13,335 nucleotides of DNA, from assembly GCA_023252315.1 (NCBI GenBank), contig JAJPEB010000022.1, positions 1-13,335 of the forward strand. The letters are read 5' to 3'. This DNA comes from Candidatus Woesearchaeota archaeon (GTDB taxonomy: Archaea; Nanobdellota; Nanobdellia; Woesearchaeales; UBA525). The stretch's first letter is position 1. Every line of letters begins with the position of its first letter. The notes beneath the pieces are model-generated. The model saw only the letters and a program-made list of their open reading frames with translations. It ran no database searches and was not told the origin of the DNA. Of the stretch, positions 1 to 6,008 are shown one piece after another. A program made the translations under genes and the position numbers.

Positions 1-287
1 GTCTGCGATTCTTTGGAGTGCTGCCTTGGCGTCGAACAGGAGGGGGGCCGATTCTTGCAGGCCCCTCGACGTAAAACCGCGCAACGGAGTGAGCTAGATG
101 CGCCGCAGCACGATAGAGAGAGCAGACGTCTTCGCGCTCCGTCTCGCAACCCTTTTAACCCGCGCATCACTCCACGGCCATGCGCGATGACGAGGTGAAC
201 ACCCGAGTAGCCCGCAAGGGCGATGACTTTCGGATGTAACTGCCGAGCGCCTTCCCTTCCGAACTCCCGGCGCCTCCCGAGAACTCC
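1..287. other. Left-edge interval without a confident gene
   Basis: No reading frame here is convincing. It holds a stem-loop at 31-71 and a TATA-like stretch (cttttaac, 152-159). That stretch could drive a 19-codon leaderless ORF at 180-239 on the plus strand, or, read as TTAAAAGG, a minus-strand transcript leaving the window. A minus-strand frame is open from about 93 to the edge (31 codons, ending in a helix-like segment LLFDAKAALQRIAD) but has no ATG, so a partial gene is possible and unproven. Plus-strand frames crossing the edge end at stops near 72, 97 and 198 and resemble no family I know. Confidence 0.4.
31..71. other. Stem-loop at the left edge
   Basis: The right arm at 60-71 is contiguous and pairs with two left blocks. 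GGCCCC (60-65) pairs with GGGGCC (44-49) around a 10-nt loop, and TCGACG (66-71) pairs with CGTCGA (31-36), leaving seven unpaired bases on the left. The total is 12 base pairs. It may be a transcript end or part of a small RNA. It has no T-run on either side, so it is not a classic intrinsic terminator. Confidence 0.4.
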
Positions 288-1316
288 CTATCTTACCTGC
301 GCGTCGACGCACACCCGCCACACGCGCGGCGCATGCTGGCCCGCCTTCACGGTCCTGTGCGCGACGAGCTCGCGCCCGCCCCTGCGCACCGCGTCGCGCA
401 CCGCGTCGAGCGCGCGCCCGAGCTCGCCCTCGCGCTGGAAGCTGTAGTAGTGGATCGTGGCGCCGCGCGCGCTCACGGAGATCGCGGCATCGAGGAACTC
501 GTGCGCGGTGTGCGGGAGCGGCATCGTGATGCGGTCGAACGCCTGCCCGTCCTGCGCGAGCCTGGGCACGACCTCGAGCGCGTCGCCGAGCAGCAGGCTC
601 ACGTTCGTGCATCGGTTGAGCGCGGCGTTCTCGAGCGCGAGCTCGTGCGCCTTGGGGTTGATCTCGACGCCGGTGATGCGCGACGCCTGCGTGTGCCTGC
701 TCAGCGCGACCGGGTACGGCCCGACGCCCGAGAAGAGGCAGAGGATGCGCTCGCCGGGGCGCACCAGCGCGATGATGCGCTTGCGCTCGCTCGCCATGCG
801 CACGCTGTAGTACGCCTCCTCCACGTTCACCTTGAGGCGCACCCCGTTCTCGATCACGACCGACTCGCGCGTGTCCTCGCCCGCGATGCACGCCATGCGC
901 TGCGTGCGGTACTCCCCCTCGTGCACGCCCGTCTTCTTGAGCACCGTCCTGATCGCGGTGTTGATGCGCATCACGGTCTCGCCGATGAGCGCCTCCTTCG
1001 CCTCGAGGGAAGGGGGGATCTCGAGGATCGCGATGCTCCCCACGATGTCGTAGGCGGCGATGAGGTCGCGCATCTCGTCCTCCGAGAGGGCGCCCGACAT
1101 CGCCTCGCGCAGCGACTGCCCCTGCTCTCGCTCGTCGAGCTCGATGTCCACGAACTCGACGTCGAAGTCGAAGGGCGCGGAGAACTCGCGCACCACGGGG
1201 AAGATGATCGCGCCCTCGGCGCGGGCGAGCGAATGCGTCCTGTCGAGCAGCCCGTGCGCGACGAGATACGTCTTCACCTGCTGGGCGCGCTCGAGCGCGG
1301 CCTTGATGCCGAGCAT
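288..1316 (-). CDS. trm5: tRNA (guanine37-N1)-methyltransferase Trm5 (archaeal Trm5b type)
   Basis: This 342-residue protein is a class I SAM-dependent methyltransferase that makes m1G at position 37 of tRNA, next to the anticodon, and so guards the reading frame. Residues 1-60 look like the D1 recognition domain of archaeal Trm5b. YDIVGSIAIL (89-98) and the stretch to about 145 match the family's middle domain. YYSVRMASER (169-178) precedes the SAM-binding loop LFSGVGPYPVAL (194-205), followed by acidic VEINPKA (217-223) and MPLPHTA (265-271), the catalytic NPPY-like loop in its archaeal form. Length is normal for the family. Transcription probably starts at its own ATG: TTAA at 1344-1341 lies 28 nt upstream. 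The DUF1003 gene ends 36 nt before it, so read-through is also possible. The wybutosine enzyme Taw2 is the main alternative, but the D1 domain and FSGVGPYP signature favour Trm5. Confidence 0.93.
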   Translation of the reverse strand: MLGIKAALERAQQVKTYLVAHGLLDRTHSLARAEGAIIFPVVREFSAPFDFDVEFVDIELDEREQGQSLREAMSGALSEDEMRDLIAAYDIVGSIAILEIPPSLEAKEALIGETVMRINTAIRTVLKKTGVHEGEYRTQRMACIAGEDTRESVVIENGVRLKVNVEEAYYSVRMASERKRIIALVRPGERILCLFSGVGPYPVALSRHTQASRITGVEINPKAHELALENAALNRCTNVSLLLGDALEVVPRLAQDGQAFDRITMPLPHTAHEFLDAAISVSARGATIHYYSFQREGELGRALDAVRDAVRRGGRELVAHRTVKAGQHAPRVWRVCVDAQVR

Positions 1317-1338
1317 GCGACGCCGGGGGCCCGCGCGC

Positions 1339-1347
1339 CCTTAAGGA
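1339..1347 (-). promoter_or_regulatory. TATA-like element of trm5
   Basis: On the minus strand TCCTTAAGG places TTAA 28 nt before the trm5 ATG, the spacing shared by the other promoters in this window. It is a weaker match than most and lies inside the short gap after the DUF1003 stop. Confidence 0.45.
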
Positions 1348-1352
1348 TTTTC

Positions 1353-2045
1353 CTACTCGCGCACGCGCTTCTTGCGCTCGCGTCTCGGGGGCTGGAACGT
1401 CGAGTAGTCGCGCTCGAGCACCACGCGCTTGCCCTTGATCGTGAGCTTGCCCTCGCGGATGTCGTTGAGGATCGAGAGGATCTCGGCCACGTCCTTCTCC
1501 GTCTTGAGGTTGACGTTGTACTCGATGTCCGCGCGCAGCTCGCTGCGCTTGCTCTGCAGGCCCTGGGCGACGAGGATGAACGTCGATAGGAAGATCGCCT
1601 CGAGGCTCACGATCATGGTGAGCAGGCCGAACGGGTAGGGATCGAAATTGGTGACGCCGAAGAGGTGGTGGCCCGCGTTCATCCAGATCCACAGGCCGAA
1701 CCAGACCACGTGGAAGTAGACGAACCAGATGTTGCTCGCGACGTCGGCGATGACCTCGGCGACCCTGATGCTCACGGTCTCGAGGCGGTCGAACTCCGTG
1801 TTGAGGTTCTTGCTCACGAAGTGGACGAACTCGTTCGTGCGGAACCAGCCCTGGCCTCCGACCTGCGCGGGGCAGTCGGGGCACACGGTGAATTTCTCGC
1901 CGCGCTTGAACGCGGTGATGTTCCTGCACACGGAGCATTCGTAGATGGCGCTCGATGGCACTGTCTCGTCGGGGAAATACTCTTTCCGGAGCAGGTAGAG
2001 GAGGCCTCGCGATTTCTTGGCCTCGCTATGGCTCGCTTCCGCCAT
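1353..2045 (-). CDS. DUF1003 membrane protein with N-terminal zinc ribbon
   Basis: This 230-residue protein has two parts. Residues 37-58 carry CxxC...CxxC (C37, C40, C55, C58), a probable rubredoxin-like zinc ribbon. Residues 85-195 are a DUF1003 domain. It has two membrane segments at about 105-127 and 138-160, the signature FDPYPFGLLTMIVSLEA between and inside them, and a following acidic/basic helix with the characteristic NVNLKTEKDVAEIL. A basic tail (PPRRERKKRVRE) ends it. DUF1003 proteins are inner-membrane proteins of unknown function. Both termini should lie on the same side of the membrane, probably cytoplasmic given the cysteines and basic tail. The start is the ATG at 2045 because TTTTTAA lies 31 nt upstream, which gives a leaderless mRNA. 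trm5 follows 36 nt downstream on the same strand, perhaps co-transcribed, with no obvious functional link. Confidence 0.85.
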   Translation of the reverse strand: MAEASHSEAKKSRGLLYLLRKEYFPDETVPSSAIYECSVCRNITAFKRGEKFTVCPDCPAQVGGQGWFRTNEFVHFVSKNLNTEFDRLETVSIRVAEVIADVASNIWFVYFHVVWFGLWIWMNAGHHLFGVTNFDPYPFGLLTMIVSLEAIFLSTFILVAQGLQSKRSELRADIEYNVNLKTEKDVAEILSILNDIREGKLTIKGKRVVLERDYSTFQPPRRERKKRVRE

Positions 2046-2069
2046 GGATTCGCGGACGTCGCGACCGTG

Positions 2070-2076
2070 TTAAAAA
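2070..2076 (-). promoter_or_regulatory. TATA box of the DUF1003 gene
   Basis: TTTTTAA on the minus strand begins 31 nt upstream of the ATG at 2045, so the transcript probably starts at or next to the start codon. Confidence 0.65.
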
Positions 2077-2176
2077 TGTGTCGTTTGCGCATCTCGGGCG
2101 CGTCGGGCGCCGCAGGGCACCGGCTGCGCCAGATCCGCGCGTCCCCTCCGCCCGTCGGGAAACGCGCGCGGCTCTC

Positions 2177-2188
2177 GCGCGATCGCGC
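2177..2188. promoter_or_regulatory. 12-bp palindrome upstream of the methyltransferase TATA box
   Basis: GCGCGATCGCGC is a perfect 12-bp palindrome ending 12 bp before the TATA box at 2201. Its position just upstream of the BRE could suit a regulator. The sequence class is common by chance in GC-rich DNA, and the same palindrome recurs inside the glycosylase gene near 3698-3709. Confidence 0.15.
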
Positions 2189-2200
2189 GCATCACCACGC

Positions 2201-2207
2201 TTTTATA
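2201..2207 (+). promoter_or_regulatory. TATA box of the TrmA-like gene; fixes a GTG start
   Basis: TTTTATA begins 30 nt before the in-frame GTG at 2231. Because this spacing recurs at ten genes in the window, it selects GTG 2231 over the many upstream in-frame codons of the same open frame, which runs back to 1955. Confidence 0.7.
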
Positions 2208-2230
2208 GAGGAGATGCGGGACACCGCACC

Positions 2231-3631
2231 GTGGCGCACGGGCAGCTTTCATGGCGAGGACGCATCGAGAGCCTCTCGCACGAAGGGGTCGGCGTCGGGA
2301 CGCAGCTCGAGGAGCACGAGGGCAAGACGGTGCGCAGGCCCGTCTTCGTCCCGCTCACGGTGCCAGGCGATGTCGTCGAGGCGACGATCGTTGAGTACAG
2401 GCGCAAGTACATGTTCGCGACGCTCGCGCGCGTCATCGCGCCCTCGCCCGAGCGCGTCGAGCCGAGGTGCGCGCATTTCGGGCGCAGCGGGAGCTGCTCG
2501 CTCCAGCACGTCTCGTACGCGGAGCAGCTGCGGCAGAAGGGGGCGCAGGCGAGCTTCCTGCTCGGGCGCAAGGGCATCGCGCTCCCGCGCCCGATCGAGG
2601 TCCTCCCCTCGATCGCGCGATACCACTACCGATGGCGCTCTCGCATCGCGGTGCGCTTCGAGGGCGGCGAGTGCATCGCGGGCTTTCGCGAGCAGCGCTC
2701 TCGCGCGATCGTGCGCGCAGACACTTGCTTCCTCGTGCATGAGCGCATCTGCGATGTGCTCGCGCTGCTCAACGCGTCGCCCGCGTCCTTTGGCGGCGTC
2801 GAGACCGAGGTGGTCGTGGTCGTCGGCGATCGCGAGAAGGTGGGGCTCGCGGTGTACCTGGACGATGTGCCCGCGCAGGCGCGCGAGGACGTGAAGCTGT
2901 TCTTCGAGGAGGTGTACGCGCGCAACCGCAAGCTCATCGGCAACGTGTCGTTCGGGCTCGACGGCAGGATGCGCTCGTACGGGCAGGTGCAGGAGCATCT
3001 CGCGTACGAGGCCGCGGGGATGCGCTTCTCGTTCCTCCCCGAGACGTTCATCCAGGCGAACGTGCCCACGGACGACCTGCTCATCCGCACGTGCGTCGCG
3101 CTCCTCTTCAGGGATGCAGGCCCCGAGGAGATCGTGCTCGACCTCTACGCCGGCATCGGCAACCTCTCGCTCCCGATCGCGCGGCGTGCGGCGCGCGTGG
3201 TCGCGGTGGAGGGGAATCCCGAGAGCGTGCGCGTGGGCATCGCGAACGCGCTGACGAACGGCATCGGGAACGTCACGTTCGTGCACCACGCGGTCGAGCG
3301 CTACCTGCGCGAGCATGTGAGGAGGGCGAAGGAAGGCAAGGCGGGAGGGGAGTATCCCCGCGCCACGGCGATCGTGCTCGACCCCCCGCGCACTGGACTC
3401 ACGCCTGCGGTCATCGGCGAGCTGCTCGCGTGCGACGTCTCCCGCGTGCTCTACGTCTCGTGCAATCCGGTCACGCTCGCGGACGACCTCGCCGCCCTCT
3501 CTTCCGGCTATGCGCTCGCGGACATCGCGTGCGTCGACATGTTCCCCGACACGCCGCACGTCGAGACGGTGGCGCTCCTCGAGCGGCGCGCTAGCCCTGC
3601 AGGCGCAGCGCATCCCCGTCGCGCGCGATGA
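2231..3631 (+). CDS. TrmA/RumA-family RNA (uracil-5-)-methyltransferase with TRAM domain
   Basis: This 466-residue SAM-dependent enzyme forms 5-methyluridine in tRNA (U54) or 23S rRNA. Residues 8-68 are a TRAM RNA-binding domain (HEGVGVG, PVFVPLTVPGDVVEA). The iron-sulfur region follows: C80, C89 and C166 align with the cluster cysteines of RumA, but the fourth ligand position is serine (S86). The methyltransferase domain has VLDLYAGIGNLSLPIA (302-317), DPPR (384-387), the nucleophile C411 in YVSCNP and the catalytic base E445 in HVETVAL. The GTG at 2231 is chosen because a TATA box lies 30 nt upstream and the TRAM domain begins immediately after it. Archaeal relatives methylate tRNA U54 in Pyrococcus or 23S rRNA; the target cannot be decided from sequence. 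The last 41 nt overlap the end of the convergent glycosylase gene. Confidence 0.92.
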   Translation: MAHGQLSWRGRIESLSHEGVGVGTQLEEHEGKTVRRPVFVPLTVPGDVVEATIVEYRRKYMFATLARVIAPSPERVEPRCAHFGRSGSCSLQHVSYAEQLRQKGAQASFLLGRKGIALPRPIEVLPSIARYHYRWRSRIAVRFEGGECIAGFREQRSRAIVRADTCFLVHERICDVLALLNASPASFGGVETEVVVVVGDREKVGLAVYLDDVPAQAREDVKLFFEEVYARNRKLIGNVSFGLDGRMRSYGQVQEHLAYEAAGMRFSFLPETFIQANVPTDDLLIRTCVALLFRDAGPEEIVLDLYAGIGNLSLPIARRAARVVAVEGNPESVRVGIANALTNGIGNVTFVHHAVERYLREHVRRAKEGKAGGEYPRATAIVLDPPRTGLTPAVIGELLACDVSRVLYVSCNPVTLADDLAALSSGYALADIACVDMFPDTPHVETVALLERRASPAGAAHPRRAR

Positions 3632-4454
3632 GGCCTTCCTCGAGCATGCCGGAGAGCGCCTTGCGCAGCGCCGCGCGCTCGGTGTCGCCTGCGTCCGGCG
3701 CGATCGCGCGCAGGATCGCCTCCTCGTCGTATGCTCGCTCCAGCAGGCGCTTGAGGACCTGCCCGCGCCACCAGCGGTTGCTGCCCGCGAACCTCGGCTG
3801 CGCACGCGCGCGCTCGTCGGGACGCGCCCCCTTGCTCTTGCAGCGCGCGAGCAGCGGGCACGTGGCGCACGCGGGGTTGCGCGACGTGCAGACCGCGCTG
3901 CCGAAATCCATGAGCGCGGAGTGCCAGTCGTGCGGCGATGGCGCCGCGTCCACGAGCGATCGCGCGAGGCGATCGATGTCCTTGGCCGTGGGGCGCTCGT
4001 CGCGCTCGAAGAAGAGCCTGCGCAGCACGCGCGCGACGTTCACGTCGACGGAATGCGCGGGCGTGTCGTGCGCGAAGATCATCACCGCGCCTGCGGTGTA
4101 GGAGCCGATGCCGGGGAGCGCGCGCAGCTCCTCCTCGGTGCGCGGCAGCTCGCCGCGATGCGCGTGCGTGACAAGCCTCGCGAGCGCATGCAGGCGCACC
4201 GCCCTGCTGTTGTAGCCGAGGCCCTGCCAGAGCGCGAGCACGTCCTGGCGAGGGGCGGCGGCGAGGTCGGCGAGCGTCGGGAATCGCCTGACGAACGCCT
4301 CGTATTTCGGCACGACGCGCGGCACCTGCGTCTGCTGGAGCATGAGCTCGGAGACGAGGATGCGGTACGGGTCGCGGGTCTCTCGCCACGGGAGATGGGA
4401 CCTGCCGTTCTCGCGGTACCAGCCGAGGAGTTCGCGCATGGCCTCTGCGTCCAT
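3591..4454 (-). CDS. mutY: MutY/MIG-type [4Fe-4S] DNA glycosylase
   Basis: This 287-residue helix-hairpin-helix base-excision glycosylase removes adenine opposite 8-oxoguanine (MutY) or thymine/uracil opposite G (MIG). Residues that can be placed are the catalytic E36 in VSELMLQQTQV, the hairpin LPGIGSYTAGAV (113-124), the essential D137 in SVDVNVARVL, and a perfect cluster motif C-X6-C-X2-C-X5-C (C189, C196, C199, C205). Positions match E. coli MutY almost one for one. After about residue 215 there is only a short (about 70-residue) tail with a winged-helix-like pattern, in place of MutY's NUDIX-like 8-oxoG-sensing domain. Y119 sits where E. coli MutY has serine, but MIG and many MutY proteins share tyrosine, so it does not decide specificity. 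The mRNA looks leaderless, with a TATA-like element 27-29 nt upstream. It overlaps the convergent methyltransferase gene by 41 nt. Confidence 0.9.
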   Translation of the reverse strand: MDAEAMRELLGWYRENGRSHLPWRETRDPYRILVSELMLQQTQVPRVVPKYEAFVRRFPTLADLAAAPRQDVLALWQGLGYNSRAVRLHALARLVTHAHRGELPRTEEELRALPGIGSYTAGAVMIFAHDTPAHSVDVNVARVLRRLFFERDERPTAKDIDRLARSLVDAAPSPHDWHSALMDFGSAVCTSRNPACATCPLLARCKSKGARPDERARAQPRFAGSNRWWRGQVLKRLLERAYDEEAILRAIAPDAGDTERAALRKALSGMLEEGLIARDGDALRLQG

Positions 4455-4475
4455 GGAGCGGAGGTCGATGATGTC

Positions 4476-4484
4476 CTTTTAGAG
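4476..4484 (-). promoter_or_regulatory. TATA-like element of the glycosylase gene
   Basis: CTCTAAAAG on the minus strand lies 27-29 nt before the ATG at 4454, giving a leaderless transcript. Confidence 0.55.
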
Positions 4485-4498
4485 TGTGTCGCTTGATT

Positions 4499-4537
4499 AT
4501 TTTCCATAGAAATGAATAATATTTTCCTTATAGAAAT
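4499..4537. repeat. Two operator-like direct repeats in the AT-rich divergent promoter
   Basis: ATTTTCCATAGAAAT (4499-4513) recurs as ATTTTCCTTATAGAAAT (4521-4537), differing by two inserted bases and one substitution. Start-to-start distance is 22 bp, about two helical turns. Each copy is itself a loose palindrome (ATTT...AAAT). They lie between the glycosylase TATA element (4476-4484) and the tldD start, in an AT-rich island (about 4490-4577) in otherwise GC-rich DNA. They may bind a regulator of one or both genes. Confidence 0.4.
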
Positions 4538-4568
4538 AAAATAAAATCACCCTGAACTGAAGAGAATC

Positions 4569-4577
4569 CATATATAG
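4569..4577 (+). promoter_or_regulatory. TATA box of the tldD-tldE operon
   Basis: CATATATAG is the best TATA match upstream of tldD. At the usual spacing, transcription would begin near 4597-4601, after the ATG at 4593 but before the in-frame GTG at 4614. The real tldD start may therefore be the GTG, or another TATA-like stretch (TTATAG at 4528-4533) may be used. Confidence 0.5.
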
Positions 4578-4592
4578 CAGCGCGCCCGTGCC

Positions 4593-6008
4593 ATGGAGGG
4601 TTGGGGGAATAGAGTGAGTAACGGCAAGCAGAAGAAAGACCTTCTCGGAAAGCTCGTCGCGCGCCTCGAGACCGCAGCTCCCTATGCGGACGCGCTCTCG
4701 ATCGAGAACCGCACGTGCAGGCTCATGCGCGACAAGAGCGACACGGACTTCTTCGCGTCGGGCGACTCCGGCGTGAAGCTGCGCGCGTTCGACGGCGAGA
4801 AGTTCCACGAGGCGTGCGTGCAGGGCTGGCAGCCCGCGCTGCTGCACGCGGAGACGCAGCGCCTCCTCTCGCGCCTCAAGGAGCACCCCGCGCAGGGCAA
4901 GCCGCTCGCGCTCAAGGTGGGGCGCGAGACGATCGACAAGGAGTTCTCGGTGCACGCGAAGGTCGACCACGCGCGCGTGCCCATCGGCGAGAAGGCGCAG
5001 CTGCTCGCGCGTCTGCAGCGCAGGATCCTCGCGGACGGCGCGTTCGTCAACTGCCAGGTGAGCTACCGCGAGGAGGAGGAGCAGCGCGTCTTCGTGAGCA
5101 GGCACCGCAGGCTCTCGAGCACGTGGTCGGGCTGCACCGTCGCGCTCTCCCCGTTCGCCATGAGCGCGCAGGGCCAGGCGCGCTCGGACAGCTTCATGCG
5201 CTTCGCGAACGGCTTCGAGGTCGCGAGCATCGACGACGCCGAGCTCTCTGCGTTCCTCGCGCGCACCGCGCGCCTCAAGGACGCGGCGCGCATCGCGCCG
5301 GGCGCCTACACCGCGGTCCTGAGCCCCCAGGTCTCGGGCCTGCTCGCGCACGAGAGCTTCGGGCACGGCATGGAGGCGGACATGATCATGCGTGGGCGCG
5401 CGAAGGCGTCCGAGTTCCTCGGCAAGCGCATCGCGGGCGCGAAGGTGAGCATCTGCGAGGACGCGACGATCGCGGGCACGCACGGCTTCCTCTTCTTCGA
5501 CGACGAGGGCATGCTGCCCCAGCGCGTCTACCTCGTCGAGCGCGGCATGGTGCGCGAGCCGATCACGGACCTCCTCAGCGCGTCGCGCGCAGGCTTCTCG
5601 CGCACCGCGAACGGGCGCGCGGAGGCGTTCGACCACAAGGTGTACGCGCGCATGACGAACACGTTCTTCCTCTCCGGCAAGGACGACCCCAAGGACATGA
5701 TCAAGGGCGTCAAGGACGGAGTCTACATCCACTCGGGGAGCTCCGGCATCGAGGATCCGCGCGGCTGGGGCGTGCAGATCGCGGGCCTCGTGTGCGAGCG
5801 CATCAGGAAGGGCAAGCTCACGGGCGAGCTCTACTACGAGGCGTCGCTGGGCGGCTACCTCCCCGACATCCTCGCTGGCATCAGCGCGGTCGGCAAGGAC
5901 TTCGACGTCGCGAAGGACGTCGGCTTCTGCGGCAAGAACCACAAGGAATGGGTGCGCGTCGCGAGCGGCGGGCCGCACCTGCTCGTCGACAAGGTGGAGC
6001 TCTCATGA
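4593..6008 (+). CDS. tldD: TldD zinc metalloprotease subunit
   Basis: This 471-residue protein is the catalytic half of the TldD/TldE peptidase, which in bacteria finishes maturation of small peptides such as microcin B17 and CcdA; the archaeal substrate is unknown. HESFGH (253-258) gives the HExxxH zinc site, and C446 in GFCGK corresponds to the third ligand of E. coli TldD. The N-terminal half (about 14-235) matches the family's substrate-threading domain, with ADALSIE at 32-38. No signal peptide is present, so it is cytoplasmic. Length is normal (E. coli 481). The stop overlaps the tldE start as ATGA, implying coupled translation and a heterodimer. The start is uncertain: ATG 4593 is too close to the TATA box at 4571, while GTG 4614 fits the predicted transcript start but has only a poorly spaced purine-rich leader. 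Confidence 0.93.
   Translation: MEGWGNRVSNGKQKKDLLGKLVARLETAAPYADALSIENRTCRLMRDKSDTDFFASGDSGVKLRAFDGEKFHEACVQGWQPALLHAETQRLLSRLKEHPAQGKPLALKVGRETIDKEFSVHAKVDHARVPIGEKAQLLARLQRRILADGAFVNCQVSYREEEEQRVFVSRHRRLSSTWSGCTVALSPFAMSAQGQARSDSFMRFANGFEVASIDDAELSAFLARTARLKDAARIAPGAYTAVLSPQVSGLLAHESFGHGMEADMIMRGRAKASEFLGKRIAGAKVSICEDATIAGTHGFLFFDDEGMLPQRVYLVERGMVREPITDLLSASRAGFSRTANGRAEAFDHKVYARMTNTFFLSGKDDPKDMIKGVKDGVYIHSGSSGIEDPRGWGVQIAGLVCERIRKGKLTGELYYEASLGGYLPDILAGISAVGKDFDVAKDVGFCGKNHKEWVRVASGGPHLLVDKVELS
5993..5999 (+). promoter_or_regulatory. Ribosome binding site of tldE
   Basis: GGTGGAG ends 5 nt before the ATG at 6005 and complements the archaeal anti-Shine-Dalgarno sequence. It supports that ATG, and hence translation of the basic tail, rather than an internal start. 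Confidence 0.6.

Noticed and set aside
180..239. 19-codon ORF 27 nt after a TATA-like element
   Set aside because: The promoter spacing fits, but so short an ORF with no homology or conservation data cannot be called a gene.
94..1938. Long minus-strand frame (614 codons) across trm5 and DUF1003
   Set aside because: It is arginine-rich shadow coding produced by high GC, without family motifs, and the true genes in another frame have clear motifs and promoters.
3690..3720. GCGCGATCGCGC palindrome as a repeated regulatory or restriction-related element
   Set aside because: It occurs inside coding sequence as well as upstream of a promoter. In this composition Asp/Ala/Arg-rich codons give it often by chance.
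2249..3805. Minus-strand frame (518 codons) opposite the TrmA-like gene
   Set aside because: It is antisense to a gene with complete catalytic motifs, and its translation is low-complexity Arg/Ala/His.
4497..5978. Minus-strand frame (493 codons) opposite tldD
   Set aside because: It is antisense to the HExxxH-containing gene, with Arg/Ala/Leu-rich translation and no recognisable domain.
4715..6004. Apparent in-frame extension that would make TldE a 1019-residue protein
   Set aside because: This part is a shadow of tldD. The tldE ribosome site and ATGA overlap place its start at 6005.
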